Origin: Escallonia rubra
Lineage: Eukaryota; Streptophyta; Magnoliopsida; Escalloniales; Escalloniaceae
Reading direction: 5' to 3'
DNA: 64,000 nucleotides
NCBI GenBank assembly: GCA_033065855.1
Contig: JAVXUO010002959.1
Span: 244,689-308,688 of the forward strand
Below are positions 45,716 through 57,438 of the stretch, piece after piece. The first letter of the stretch is position 1; every line of letters starts with the position of its first letter. The notes under the pieces were generated by a model. That model was not told where the DNA came from. It was given only the letters and a program-made list of their open reading frames with translations, and ran no database searches. Position numbers and translations under genes: made by a program.

Positions 45716-47250
45716 ACACTACAAGAAAACATGTTTTTAGTAACGAAATTTGGCTCCGTCACTAAAATTATGTCACCTATAAGGCTTTTAGTGACGGAAT
45801 TTGCTCCGTCACTAAAATTCCGTCACCTAAACTAACCAATGTTAAGAAAGCAGGTTTTTAGTGACGGAATTTGGCTCCGTCACTAAAATTTCGTCACCTA
45901 AAAGGCTTTTAGTAACGGAATTTGCTTCGTCACTAAAATTTCGTCACCTAAAACTAACCAATGTTAAGATGTAAAAATTAATATAAATTTAGTGACCAAA
46001 TAATTCGTTGCTAGAAGTTTTAGCGACTGAAACTTCCAAATGTATAATTTAGTGACCAAATAATTCTAATTTTGATTATTTTTTTGTTTTTTTAGCTTTG
46101 GAGAAAACCCCCAAATGTATAATTTAGGGCTTTTTTTCTTTTCATTTCCCTCTCCCTCTCTTTGAGCTCCCGCCGCCATCTCCCAAAGCTCTCACCGCCG
46201 CCCCCTCCCTTTCTCCCCATTCCGTCACCGCCGGCCAGGAAGCCCGAAGCCACGACGACACGGCGAGCGGCGAGCCATGATCAGCTGGGTCTGAGCGATT
46301 CGCGAGTCGCGATAAGGCGTTTGGATCTAGATCTGGTTTTAGATCAGTAGATATACGCCGGCCGCCGCTACCGCTACACGACGACGAACGGCAACCTCTG
46401 CTACATCTTGTTTATTCTGAAGAAGAAGACCTCCGTGGCTCTGTCCTCCGGTCACTCCACTCCACCGGACCATCGGCGCTAACGGCTCTGAGCTCCCAAT
46501 CTTCTTCGGTCTTCACCACCGGTGGGTGAATCGGCGACAAAGGTATGTTCTGAATTCCGATTACTTTATTTTTCCACTGTTCGCCACTGATCTTGCCAAT
46601 TACCGTGATGCATCTCTACAACTCTGCAACTCATTACTGTAATCAACTAATCATTGCAGTCTAAACCTTCAACACCTACAAATCCAAAATAGAAATTTAA
46701 TAATTTAAGGTTTGAATATGTTAGAGCTGAAAGACCAAAATAAAATGGATATTGATTATTGATTATCTGAGTTCCGAATTGATTGAAGATTGATGATTAT
46801 TGAGATTATTGATTGTGATTATTGATTATTGATTATCTGAGTTCCGAATTGTGATTATTGATTAAGATTGTTGACGGAGGATGGGACCCAATTAGATTTA
46901 ACGTGTGATTATTGAGATTGTTGACGGAGTATGTGACCAATTGGATTGAATGTGCGATTTAGTTGAATGATAGTTGAATGGTCGGTTGAATGATAGTTGA
47001 ATGGTCGGTTGAATGTGTGATTTAGTTGAATGATCGGTTGAATGTGCGATTTTGTTATTGATTATCTGAGTTCTGAATTATAATTTGGTAATTAGTATCA
47101 GAGCTATATTGTGTTATTCATTGTAGGGATTGAACTAGCAGAGATATTGGAAATTTTGATCTAGGTTTATGGGTATTGTGAGCATTACTATGCTGTGGAT
47201 ATTATTACGAGTTATCATGTTGGTTGTAGGTTATTTCTATACAAGTGATA

Positions 47251-47493
47251 ATGTCAGTTGATAGAAGCTGGATGTCAAGAAGAATTGACAGGGGTTTACT
47301 AAGTGAGGATTTTAGACATGGAGTGATAGAATTCCTCAACTTTGCCTATAGCCACCTTGATTTTGTGGACAACGGTAGGATTAGATGTCCGTGTGCGAGC
47401 TGCAATCTATTGGAGTGGAAAGAGGCTGTTTATGTTAGATTGAATATTTACCAAAAAGGCTTTATGCATGGCTATACCTTATGGTATTTTTAA
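47251..47493 (+). pseudogene. CACTA transposase-associated domain fragment (second copy)
   Basis: MSVDRSWMSRRIDRG followed by FLNFAYSHLDFVDNGRI, CPCASCN and FMHGYTLWYF matches the transposase-associated domain of En/Spm proteins and the fragment at 14765. It is about 80 residues long and ends at a TAA where the catalytic region should continue. Being intact over its length, it could be an exon, but no transposase core follows. Confidence 0.78.
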
Positions 47494-47619
47494 GATCCAA
47501 ACTGTTTCACTTTATATATTAGTTAATGCCTAAGATCATTTCTGCTCTCTTCACCTATCTAACATTCAAAGTGGTGTTTTTAATTGTATAATTGTCTCAA
47601 CACATGTATTGCATTGTCC

Positions 47620-48236
47620 GTAGGATGCCTTTAAGTCTAAGGTAGAAAGTGCTCAGCCAATGAACTCTGAGAATGATGTTGAGGAACTGTGGCTCACTGT
47701 ACCGGAGGTCCTTGACAAGAAGGGACGTGCAGTTGGTCTTGGAACACGCGGACCACCACCACGGTCGAGGTTGAGCAGCATGGGAGGATCATCTAGATGG
47801 ATCGCAGCCACACAAAATGTGACTAAGGATATGCCCGATCACTGGAAGCCACAACCGCGTAGCTTGTTTAAAGAATTTATGCAAAAATATAAGGAACCAG
47901 AGGCATGCCATGTGAAGGAACATCAGGCTAAGGTACATATTCATGTATGTGTGTGTATGTGTGCGTGGAAGGGATTTTTGGTGGGTTCTATCACTGTGGT
48001 AATGAAAATAGTGAGCTTGCTTAGATAATGACTTAAGTGTAGTCTAATTAGATTATGTGCGGACATAGATGATTCATGATTCTTCACCATATCATTTATG
48101 ATGTGAATTTTTAGTGATTGTTTGTTAAATTTATCTTTATATGATTGTGCAGCCATCCAGAAATACTGAGGATGCTGATGACAATGATGGTTTGGATGCC
48201 AATAAAGAGTATGACCTTGATGAGGATAGAAATTGA
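47620..48236 (+). pseudogene. CACTA-associated coding remnant
   Basis: The frame 47660-48028 begins MNSENDVEELWLTVPEVLD and includes RSLFKEFMQKYKEPEA; a donor-like AAGGTACAT lies at about 47929. An acceptor-like GTGCAG at about 48152 is followed by an acidic tail (EDADDNDGLDANKEYDLDED) ending at TGA 48234-48236. It looks like the last exons of a transposon gene fused to the N-terminal domain by an internal deletion. I do not recognise the domain. Confidence 0.4.
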
Positions 48237-48826
48237 GTGACCAACTAATCCCCTCTCTTTAATTTGAAATGTTCAAACATCAACTTACTTTCATGTTTAA
48301 GGATGATCGCTACTGTATGATAGTTTAGGATTTGTGTTGAACTTGGTATTTTATGCGTTTGTGGACTTGTGGAGTTTGTGTTAATGGTTTTATAGAGTTT
48401 GTGTTGATGGAAATTGTGGAGGTTGATATGATAATGAATATTGTGTTAATGGATTTTGTGGAGATTGATGTAGTAATGGTTTTTGTGTGCTTGATGAGTT
48501 GATGAATTTGTTGTATACAGGTTTGAGAAAAAAAATGGGATTTGAAAAAAATAGGCGGAACCATACTTCTTTCGTTTTATAATTTTTGCGACGATTATGA
48601 TTTGTCGCTAAAAACATAAAATATTGATAAAATATCTTTAGTAACGGAATTTTTCCGTCACCATTTATTTTAGTTATGTATTTCATGTGACGGAATTTTC
48701 CGTCACCAATTATTTTAGTGACGTATTTATGTGACGAAATTTTCCGTCACCAATTATTTTATACAAAATTTTAAAAAAAATATTCGAAATATAAAATACC
48801 TTTAGTGACGGAAATTTTCCGTCATT

Positions 48827-49470
48827 GAAGGGGTTAGGACCCTACTACAATCTCAGGTTTTAACCAAACAGTGCCCAAAACCGTCTCACAAACCCGAATT
48901 CAAACCATACACACCCTCACACCCAATTTCAACTACCACACAAAAGGAACGACAAAAAGGGAAAATGCAAAATTTGAGGAAAACCATTCAAGTAAATCCG
49001 GTTGATCGCCAGAAGAATTCCGACCACTGTCGAATTTGTCGGTCACCGTCGGCCAGAATTCCGGTTGCTGCCGGTGGGAATTCGGTCACATCCTCCGAAC
49101 AGTTGAGGAGATGTAGATCTAGCTGATCTACATAGATCAGGCTAGATCAAACGAGAACGGAGCCTTTCCAGAGAGGGCGCCATTTCAGTTCGTTTTAGGA
49201 GAACGACGGCCAACCTTTCCGGTGATGTGCCATCTCTGATCTGTTTAGGGAAGAGGCACCCTTTGTCGCGCCGTCATCGTCATCTGGTCAGTGCTGCCGC
49301 CGGCCATACCTAGTTCACTCTGCTCATGATACCACCGCACAAACTTCACTACAAGACTACACTAGGCTCTTGCCGAAGCGGCCGCCGCTCCACGCGCACG
49401 GAGGCACGGTGGGGTGGCCACTGTGTCCTTTTAGTCATTTGGGTCTAAAGATAGTTTCTAAGAAGCCCAA
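48827..49470. other. No gene seen
   Basis: GC-richer sequence without a conserved frame. CCGGTNNNCGCCAG-like words at 48990-49100 hint at decayed coding sequence, but no protein is recognisable. Confidence 0.45.
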
Positions 49471-49773
49471 GGCCCCGTACGCTTACCATATTTGTTTTCT
49501 GTTTTCATTTTCATGATTTTCATATTCAGTTTGAAAATCCGTCCCTGTACTTTTATCATTTTCACAAAAAAAAAGTTTAGCTATTTTTTCTTATATTGGG
49601 TTAAGTTTGAGTGAAAAAAACTGAAAACACCTTTTAGGTGTTTTCAGTTTTTTGTTACTATTTGAGTAATTTTATCCAAAACGAAAACAGAAAATGGTAA
49701 AAGTACACAAAAAAGAATCTTTTTCATCATCATTGCTACAAACAGAAAACGAATATGGTAAGCGTACGGGGCC
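49471..49773. mobile_element. GGCCCC-ended MITE
   Basis: GGCCCCGTACGCTTACCATA at the left is the inverted complement of TATGGTAAGCGTACGGGGCC at the right, with pairing continuing into TTTGTTTTCTG. CAA flanks both sides (49468-49470 and 49774-49776). An inner hairpin GAAAACACC/GGTGTTTTC lies at about 49623-49646. The GGCCCC ends and 3-bp duplication resemble Tourist/PIF-Harbinger MITEs, though CAA is not the usual target. Confidence 0.82.
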
Positions 49774-50470
49774 CAAGTGATTAACCATTAGTACCATCGT
49801 TAGCTTGCGATATTGCTACCGATGGGCTGATAAAAGCGAGACAAGCACGTTCGAGAATTAGAAAAAAGGTGGTTGCAATACCATTACCATAGTAAACACA
49901 TCGACACTTTTTACCTCTAAATGACAAAATTGAAGAGAGATAAGGACATTAGAAGAAAAAAAAAAGGTGTTTACATTACCTTTATTACTGAAAACATATT
50001 GACCACCTATTAATTTCTAAATGCCGAAGCATTGTCAGTAAAGGCGCAGCAGTGCAAGTATACAGAAAGCGCAGAAGTCTGCTGGAGCCTAGGTGCAAAA
50101 AAAGAATATTTTTCATCATCATTGCTAAAAACAGAAAACGAATATGATAAGCGTACGGGGCCCAAGTGATTAACCATTAGTACCATCGTTAGCTTGCGAT
50201 ATTGCTACCGATGGGCTGACAAAAGCGAGACAAGCACGTTCGAGAATTAGAAAAAAGGTGGTTGCAATACCATTACCATAGTAAACACATCGACACTTTT
50301 TACCTCTAAATGACAAAATTGAAGAGAGATAAGGACATTAGAAAAAAAAAGGTGTTTGCATTACCTTTATTACTGAAAACATATTGACCACCTAAAGCAT
50401 TGTCAGTAAAGGCGCAGCAGTGCAATTATACAGAAATCGCAGAAGTTCCCTGGAGCCTAGGTGCAAAAAG
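49710..50470. repeat. Tandem duplication of about 380 bp
   Basis: The block 49710-50098 (AAAGAATCTTTTTCATCATC ... GGAGCCTAGGTGCAAAA) is repeated at 50099-50470. The copies are nearly identical; the second lacks about 18 bp (TTAATTTCTAAATGCCG region). The unit starts inside the MITE, so copy 2 carries only its right end and arose after the MITE inserted. Confidence 0.9.
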
Positions 50471-51780
50471 CAAGCATGTGCCTAATTGAAGCAAGGCTCA
50501 TAGTACGTAGTGTACAAGTTAGTTCTTATAGCGTCGAAACCCACTCAATAATGCATCATAGTCGTAAAACATGACAGATTATAGTTCAGTAACTCACCCA
50601 TCCAGATTCGATAACTCAGTAATATACTTGAACTTTTTAAGAATGAATGTCAATTCTTTTGCATATTACGGGAATTTCATACTCTTGTCGGCTAAAAGTG
50701 CGTTGATGCAAAGTTTTCTTTCGCAAGCATTTCGATGTTTACTTCTTTTGGCATGAGTTACGTCCTTTTTTATTACTATATTTGATGTGCTACTTATCCT
50801 TTTAGTCCATCTACAAAATTCGTTAAAAACCTTCTAAATAAAATTGATAAAGCGCGTTTGGAGTGAACCTAGTGTCCTTGTATATATCAAGGTTGTATGC
50901 GAAGTTATCATTTTGACATTAAGTTTATTATGTTATTCGTTAAAACATCATAAAAATCATAAATATTACATGGTCTCGAGACGATGGAGTAAGAAAAGCA
51001 AGAAATTTATTTCACGATTGATTTGTGAGTCCTTAAAAGTGAGCCTGGTCGATCCAAATTCATACAGTATTTACTCACACAAGATCGCACAGCATTTTTT
51101 TCAGAATGGTTTCATCTGTACTGTACTGTACTGTATTTTGTATTATCCTAATACCCACGTTCACATTGTACACGCGCGCACAGGTCTACACGCAAAATCC
51201 AAGCCATGTAGCCTCAGGATTCGAGATCTCTGAAGTCTGAACAAATTATGACTCTCTGAGATCACTAATTCATCATCATCATCGTCGTCGTCTCTCTCTC
51301 TGTCTTCATCATTCCTATCTCTTTCTTCTGCCCTTTGTTTCTTGTTTTTGGACATGCACGTATATTTCTCCGGTAGCACATTGGATTAATTGGTCCATTC
51401 CCATCCCTCCTTTCAAGTTTTAAGTACAAAGCAAAAGAAGTAGATAGATAGATAGATAGGTTATTGCACCAATAAATTCCTCAAAGATCTCTTACAACAA
51501 AGATTTTCTCCAGCCCCGACACTTTTTCTTGCATCATTTACTGCCATTGTCTATCTCTCTCTCTTTCTCTCTCTATCGACTGAAAGTACACTGCTGGTGA
51601 AACAGTGTCGCATACACCCTTTTGCCCTTCACATGTTTTGCTTTTGCCATAACTCCTTAATTGTTAAACTCTGGCCGGTAACAGAAAGTAGTGAACTTTG
51701 TTACTCTCTTTACTCTCCTTTCTCATCAGATTAGTTTCTTGCCTTAATGTAGCAAAAAAGTAAAGCCCCTTTCCTTCTCT
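50471..51780 (+). other. Upstream region of the ATH1-like gene
   Basis: No gene seen. It holds a GATA microsatellite (GATAGATAGATAGATAG at about 51443) and CT-rich tracts (51550-51576). The ATH1 transcript probably starts at the right end, where CT-rich sequence typical of plant leaders begins; no clear TATA box could be chosen. Confidence 0.45.
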
Positions 51781-51802
51781 CCCCTCTGAAAGATCAAAGG
51801 AA

Positions 51803-51988
51803 ATGGAGCTGATCAGAAGACCTGCCATGAACAGGAGTTTGAACAGAGGGAATCCAGATATTTTGTTTGTAATGATGATTGCAGGGATGCAGATATTGAA
51901 AGGTAGTGGTGAGAGAGAAAGAGAAGAGGGTTATGGGCCCTTTAAAGCCTGCAACAGAAATGAGTGGCACTGCACCACCAGAGGGTAA
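51803..51988 (+). CDS. Candidate upstream ORF in the ATH1 leader
   Basis: A 61-codon frame (MELIRRPAMNRSLNRGN...) lies about 2.5 kb upstream of the ATH1 start in what looks like the first leader exon. A donor-like GAGG/GTAATC overlaps its stop. If transcribed, it would precede the main ORF on the mRNA. No homology is recognised, so it could be chance. Confidence 0.3.
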   Translation: MELIRRPAMNRSLNRGNPDILFVMMIAGMQILKGSGEREREEGYGPFKACNRNEWHCTTRG

Positions 51989-53059
51989 TCTCTCTCTCTC
52001 TCTCTCTTTTCCTCTCTTATATCTACGTATATATGCACACATGCATATACTTATATTGTTTGTTTCTACTCTTCTGGGTCCGTTGCATTACTCTGCAGAG
52101 GCCCTTTTTTTGGCTTTTTGAAACTCTCTTTATTTCTTTTAATGGGTTCTCTCAGGTAATTATCCTCTGTATTCAAGACCCATTTGTGCTCTGAACTTCA
52201 AAAAACTTATGGGTATTGTACGTCTTTCAGAAAGAGAAAGATCGTGATCCAGTATGGGGTCTGAAAGTCTGAATTTTCAGTTTCTTGGGTTTTGGGTTCT
52301 TGAATAGAAATCCCACTTTTCTGTTCACGAAAGGGGGGAAAAATGCAACCTTTTGTACTCCCTTTTATTTATTTACTTTTTGCTAGTTTTGAGGACTCCG
52401 GTGGGGGTTGGTGCATGAGTCCTTGCTAGCTTTTTCACCTTGTTCTTTTATGTTAAAGAGGAAACAATCTCTTTCTTTAGCACTGTTTCTTGGCTTTTGA
52501 TTTCTACTGTTTGGGGGGAAAGGGAAACCAATGATTTCCTTTGAATCTTCGCACACCATTACCTTGAATGGCTTCTCTGAGGAAACCTACATATAGTGAG
52601 GAAAAGGTACATTCAATGTCAATCAATAGGAAACGAGCCACCCGGCCTGTCTTCCTTGAATGTTTCTTTTCGAGTGTTCTGCTTAGCAAAATCCAATGAT
52701 CTGCTTGAAAGATATTAACCCATTTTGTTATTTTGACAAGGCTTGGTGGCAAAGGTTGCGCTCTTAAGAGTTTGCGTTCTTGGTGAGCTCATCTTCTCTC
52801 ACATAAGATTGCGAGGTTGGTAGTTAGTGATTACTTTGCCAGGTTCTCCTCTTGCTGGGCTTTAATCAAACGTCTCTCTTTGTTCTGCGACGCTACATTT
52901 GCTTTGGAGCTCTCTATTCTGAATTAGTTGAAAATGATTTGTATATTCTGGGTGCTGAATTTCTGTGTGCGTGTCATCTCTTTTCTGGTGTCTCTGTAGT
53001 CTGTAGCTTTACCATCCAACTTGGATAACTATGTTTTCTATGACCTGGGAAGCATCAAC

Positions 53060-53304
53060 GGGAACAAACTTTGGCTCTTACCCGGGTCGTAGAATATTCC
53101 TGCAACCTCATTTATAGTGACAATTAATAGTTGCTAAATGTTTCAATAGTACTTTTCTTTGTAACACTTTTAGCAACAATTATTAGCAGTACTTTTTTAG
53201 CCTCGCTAAAAAAGTCACTAGAAACATTTAGAGACAATTGATTATCGCTGTATAAGGGATAGGAGAAAGATTCTTCCAACCGGGATAGCAGCTAAATCTT
53301 TTCC
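53060..53304. mobile_element. MITE copy c, in the probable ATH1 leader intron
   Basis: GGGAACAAACTTTGGCTCTTACC at the left pairs with GGGATAGCAGCTAAATCTTTTCC at the right. AAC flanks both ends (53057-53059, 53305-53307), the clearest 3-bp duplication in the family. Confidence 0.8.
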
Positions 53305-54256
53305 AACGTAGAAATAAATATGATTAATAGCCAGTGCGTTAATGCTAAAGCTACCCTTGCTATAGCCTAATTTGTCGCTATATCGCCCTTTCCATGGCTA
53401 TTTGAAGCATGAAAATACATCACAAACGTTATATATGGTAGAAAAGGGTGTTTTCACAGAATAATATTCTGTTTTTGTACCATTTTTCCGTCACTCCAAA
53501 CCCTTGTTAGTTAAAACAAATGTGCCTTATTTGTTAGCTCAACTCGGGACTTGAACATGCTGGACTTGCAAAATTGTGAATTCTAATAAAAATCGTTGAC
53601 AAAGTGTCGCAACATTCGCTGAGGTTCTCACCAGTTGGTAAAGTTCCTCTGAAGGAAAATGTTATGAATTTCATCTTACAACAATCAGTTGCAGTAGTTG
53701 TGGTTTAAAACTAGTTGGTATATCCCCTATCTCTTTTATTGAGAGATTTATCCAACTGAATTCGCAATCAGATGCCTATGGTTCCCTTTGCTAAGCCTTC
53801 TTTAGAGGTGATGTTATTTAGATAAAAGCCTGTTGTGGACTCTTCACAAGATCATATCATTTGGAGCCCAAATTCTTCTCAAGATCAGGCATTGGAATTG
53901 CCACAATAACACAGAGGGAGAAAAGAAAATAAGCCCAAATTCTTCTATTAGGGAAGACGGACGAGAAAATATTATTTTGGTACAATGTCATGGTAGCCAA
54001 AGATGTCCTTATAGGTTGAGAATATGTGGATCTAGGCTCATATATTGTAATATGAGAACAAACGGATCATTGTAATACAAGGTATTTAGGCTCAAATAAC
54101 CTGGTCTCAGATGATTTGCAGCTTTTTTTCCGTATTCCTTTCCACCGTTGTTGTAATTAAAAACGCCTATATTGAATCGCAATGTTTGCTTACACTGCTA
54201 TGTCTGTATTCTCTTTCTGAACTTTACAGGTAAGGTTGGCAACAGCTTTCTCAACA

Positions 54257-54280
54257 ATGCAGAGAATGTCAGTGCATTAA
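54257..54280 (+). CDS. Short upstream ORF (7 codons) before ATH1
   Basis: ATGCAGAGAATGTCAGTGCA then TTAA encodes MQRMSVH and a stop, 85 nt before the main ATG and just after the acceptor-like TTTACAG at 54224-54230. It lies in the leader exon joined to the coding sequence and should affect initiation. Confidence 0.45.
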   Translation: MQRMSVH

Positions 54281-54348
54281 GTTGTGAAATCCCCAAGAAG
54301 ACTGGCCCAATATCCAGATTGTAATCTGAGCCTTGGGGGATAGTTTAG

Positions 54349-54375
54349 ATGCTTTTTAGACCTAATGCACTTTGA
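54349..54375 (+). CDS. Short upstream ORF overlapping the ATH1 start
   Basis: An ATG at 54349 opens eight codons (MLFRPNAL) ending at TGA 54373-54375, in another frame and across the first ATH1 ATG at 54365. Ribosomes using it could not start at 54365 but could reach the in-frame ATG at 54398. Confidence 0.45.
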   Translation: MLFRPNAL

Positions 54376-57258
54376 TCGTCTGCCATCGCGTAGTGTAATG
54401 GAGAATGATCTCTTCAGCGTACCAATAGGTATAGCAAGTCAGAACCCGAATGTTATGAATGAGATATTTTCACATGCAACGTTAGGTTCCACTGCGGAGT
54501 CCAATTCAATTGATCTGAACAACCAAATGGCTAGATTTCCCGTGCTTTCAATGCTGCAAGGTGAACCCATTAATGATCTCCATGGGGGGCTCCACTTAGC
54601 TAATCGTGCTGGGAACGCTACTTCTGATGCACGGATCCCTAGGAATTTGCATCTTGAGAGAAATGCCACTATAGATTCTTCAATTGGAAGTTCGTTTCCA
54701 GTCAGCAACACTGAGGTCCAGTATCGATTTATGGCTGGAATGCCCATTTCTGCTGCATCAATTGCAACCCTTTTGGCTGCAAGGTTAGGTCCATATGAGA
54801 ATGTGAATGATATATCAACTTCTGCGCCTGCTGCACATCCTGGGAATGTTCTAAAACCTTTTGATTCAAGTGACTACTCTGATACACCAAGATCTTCATT
54901 AGGAATCTCTGGAAACTCTGGGTATGATGGAATGATAGGTCATATGAGCAGCAAATGGGACCTTGACAGTTTGCTTCCTTCCCTGGATCTGTCAGGGACT
55001 GTCCCTGGAAGAACAGAATTTGGACCACTTCGGCTAATGGAAAACATGAACCCAAACGGGTGGATATCATCAGAAAGTGCTACAGTGAGCTCTTCTTGTC
55101 CTTCCGGCTCTTCTAGATTTAGTAATGAGCTATCTCTAAGTCTTGCTATGTGTCAGCCTGCTGTTATCTGTGGAACAACTATTCCTGATCAGTGTTCAGA
55201 GATCAGCTATTGTGGGTTGAGTAGCCATTCTTTGCAAGAAAGACGGTTTCAGCCAGAACAAACTTCTTGCAATAACAGGAATCTTTCTTCAAGTTTTGGT
55301 TCTCTTAAGGCGGTCCAAGTCTCTCAATTGTTAACTGGATCTGGATATCTTCATGTGATGCAAGAAATACTTGCTGAAGTTGATGCCTATTCACTTGAAA
55401 ATCTAGACCACACGAACTATCCGGCCAGCAGGATCGGGGCTGGGGCAAATATTCCGTTCCCTTCGAGGCGCGATGATGGAATTTGTACAGAAATTGGTTC
55501 TGATGACTTTCAAATTGGCCCTTTGTTGAGAGGACGGGAAGTTGAAACAAAGAAAAAGCATTTGCTGGCCTTACTCCAAGCGGTACGTTTGGTCTTGTCT
55601 TGCCAACACTGAAGCACTATTTTTAATAAAAGTCCCACATTTGTTATGTTCTTCATGGGTTTGAACTGAAATTGCGCACTACTAATGTTGAACTAAAGTT
55701 TGCAAACTTCAGTTCGTATTGCGTTTGCTTATGTTAACCTTGTCAGCTTTCTTTCTTTTTTCCCGAGCCAGTTTAGACACTGGTCAGGATCCAGATATGA
55801 GTACCCTTTTCTTTCTGTTTGTCTGAAGGGAGAAGCAGCTAAATTGGTTCTTCATCTTACTGATCTGATATCAGGTTGATGATCGATACAGCCAATGCTT
55901 AGACGAGATCCATACAGTGGTATCCGCATTCCATGCTGTGACTGAATTGGATCCTCATAGACATGCTCGTTTCGCTCTCCAAACTCTCTCTTACTTGTAT
56001 AAAAACCTGAGGGGGAGAATTAGCAACCATATCCTTGCAATGGGAGTTCAACTCAACGGAGGTACTAGAGAAGAAGAGAAGTCATTTGAGACATCTTTCA
56101 TCCAGAAGCAATGGGCTCTTCAGCAGTTGAGGAGAAAAGATCATCAGTTATGGAGGCCCCAGAGGGGTTTGCCAGAACAATCTGTCTCAGTTCTACGAGC
56201 ATGGATGTTTCAGAATTTTCTTCACCCGTGAGTTCCTATACTAGATTAACGTTGCATAAATAATATTTACATAAGTAGTTTATGCATCATCATCATCTTC
56301 GATTTTGCTTCTTTGGTTTTCCACTTATTAAATGGGATGTATATATCCCGCAACACGTAATTTCTCCCTCTTTAATCCTTTTCAAGGACTTTGCCATCTA
56401 GTGCCACTTTATGGTTTCTTGAAATTTCATACCAAAGTTTTGTTTTTCCCTTTTCTGAACTTGAATTTTCGAACTTTGAGGATTATTGCCTGGGACTATA
56501 AATTTTTACAATTCCTGTTGTTGGCTCGTATAAAAATTCATCTATTGCTTTTACATGCCTGATCTGAGCACAAGGTCAAGAAGGTTGCAGTTTATTGCAG
56601 CTGTTTTCGCACTAGTATTATATAGTAATAAGTACTACCGTGGTGGAAATCTTTAATATCAATCATACGGCTACCTTTTTCTGAGTTGCGAATTTCATGG
56701 TTTTCAGATATCCCAAAGATGCAGAGAAGCATTTGCTTGCTATAAAAAGTGGATTATCGAGGAGTCAGGTACTTACAGCTCCTACTCCACCACCCATAAT
56801 TATTAGGAGAGTAAAACTGGACTGTAAATGTTTTGTTGGTGCTGAATTTTCTCTGTCCTAATTCTCTGAACCAAGTTTCTCGTACCCTAGAAACATGTTT
56901 TACTAGTACACTATGAAAGTTCTATGTATTGCAATAAGAAATTTGTGGCACTTGTTGAATCCTAAGTTTAACCCTTGAAGTCAGTTTCTCTTAATAACCG
57001 GCATTGCCTTGGTCTGAAAACCATTATTTGCTATTATTCTCACTTCATACCTTCTTTTGCTGGATCTCATTTATCTGTAAGTGTTTTCACCAGGTGTCTA
57101 ATTGGTTTATAAATGCTCGAGTTCGGCTCTGGAAACCTATGATAGAGGAAATGTATGCCGAGATGAATAGGAGAAAGGGCCGTCAAGATGATGAAGACAC
57201 CGATAGCAATCCTCGAAAGCATATTAGCATCGAAGGTCAACAATTTAGAATGATTTGA
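54365..57258 (+). CDS. ATH1: BEL1-like homeodomain transcription factor, ATH1 type (4 coding exons)
   Basis: Exons 54365-55582, 55875-56227, 56708-56768 and 57094-57258 join in frame to 598 codons plus stop; all introns have GT/AG ends. An in-frame stop at 54341 bounds the start; ATG 54398 is the alternative. TALE homeodomain proteins bind DNA as dimers with KNOX partners; ATH1 in Arabidopsis controls meristem, light response and flowering. The SKY-type box ([15 protein letters not shown]) is at residues about 320-336, the BELL domain at about 395-470 ([20 protein letters not shown]), and the homeodomain at about 496-560 with the TALE loop PYP at 524-526 and helix 3 [11 protein letters not shown] at 545-555. 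The regions around NELSLSLA, the BELL domain and RPQRGLPE agree with ATH1 rather than other BELL proteins. It looks intact. Confidence 0.93.
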
Positions 57259-57403
57259 CAGTGGAAAGAAGGTAGATATTTTGCAAATGTAAGAATTTCT
57301 TGATCATTCAACAGGGCGATACTACATGAGCAGAACATGGTTGCAACTGTATATAGTAGTCCTTACAACTTAAGATAATTATAAGCTATATGTTATTCGG
57401 CAT

Positions 57404-57438
<35 letters not shown>

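Larger units (their letters stand above)
45716..48826 (+). mobile_element. Second CACTA relic, right end lost
   Basis: Starts CACTACAAGAAAACATG, the classical CACTA terminus, followed by repeated TTTAGTGACGGAA/CCGTCACTAAAA units (45735-46060). Similar inverted units occur again at 48590-48826 (GACGGAAATTTTCCGTCA), so both subterminal arrays survive. No TTCTTGTAGTG end is found. Between lie a Pro-rich leader (46162-46350), TTGATTATCTGAGTTCCGAA and GTTGAATGGTCG repeats (46760-47060), and two transposase-related fragments. Confidence 0.75.

Noticed and set aside
51161-51379. Minus-strand frame with Asp/Arg-rich run
   Set aside because: The composition follows from a short CATCATCATCGTCGTC simple repeat.
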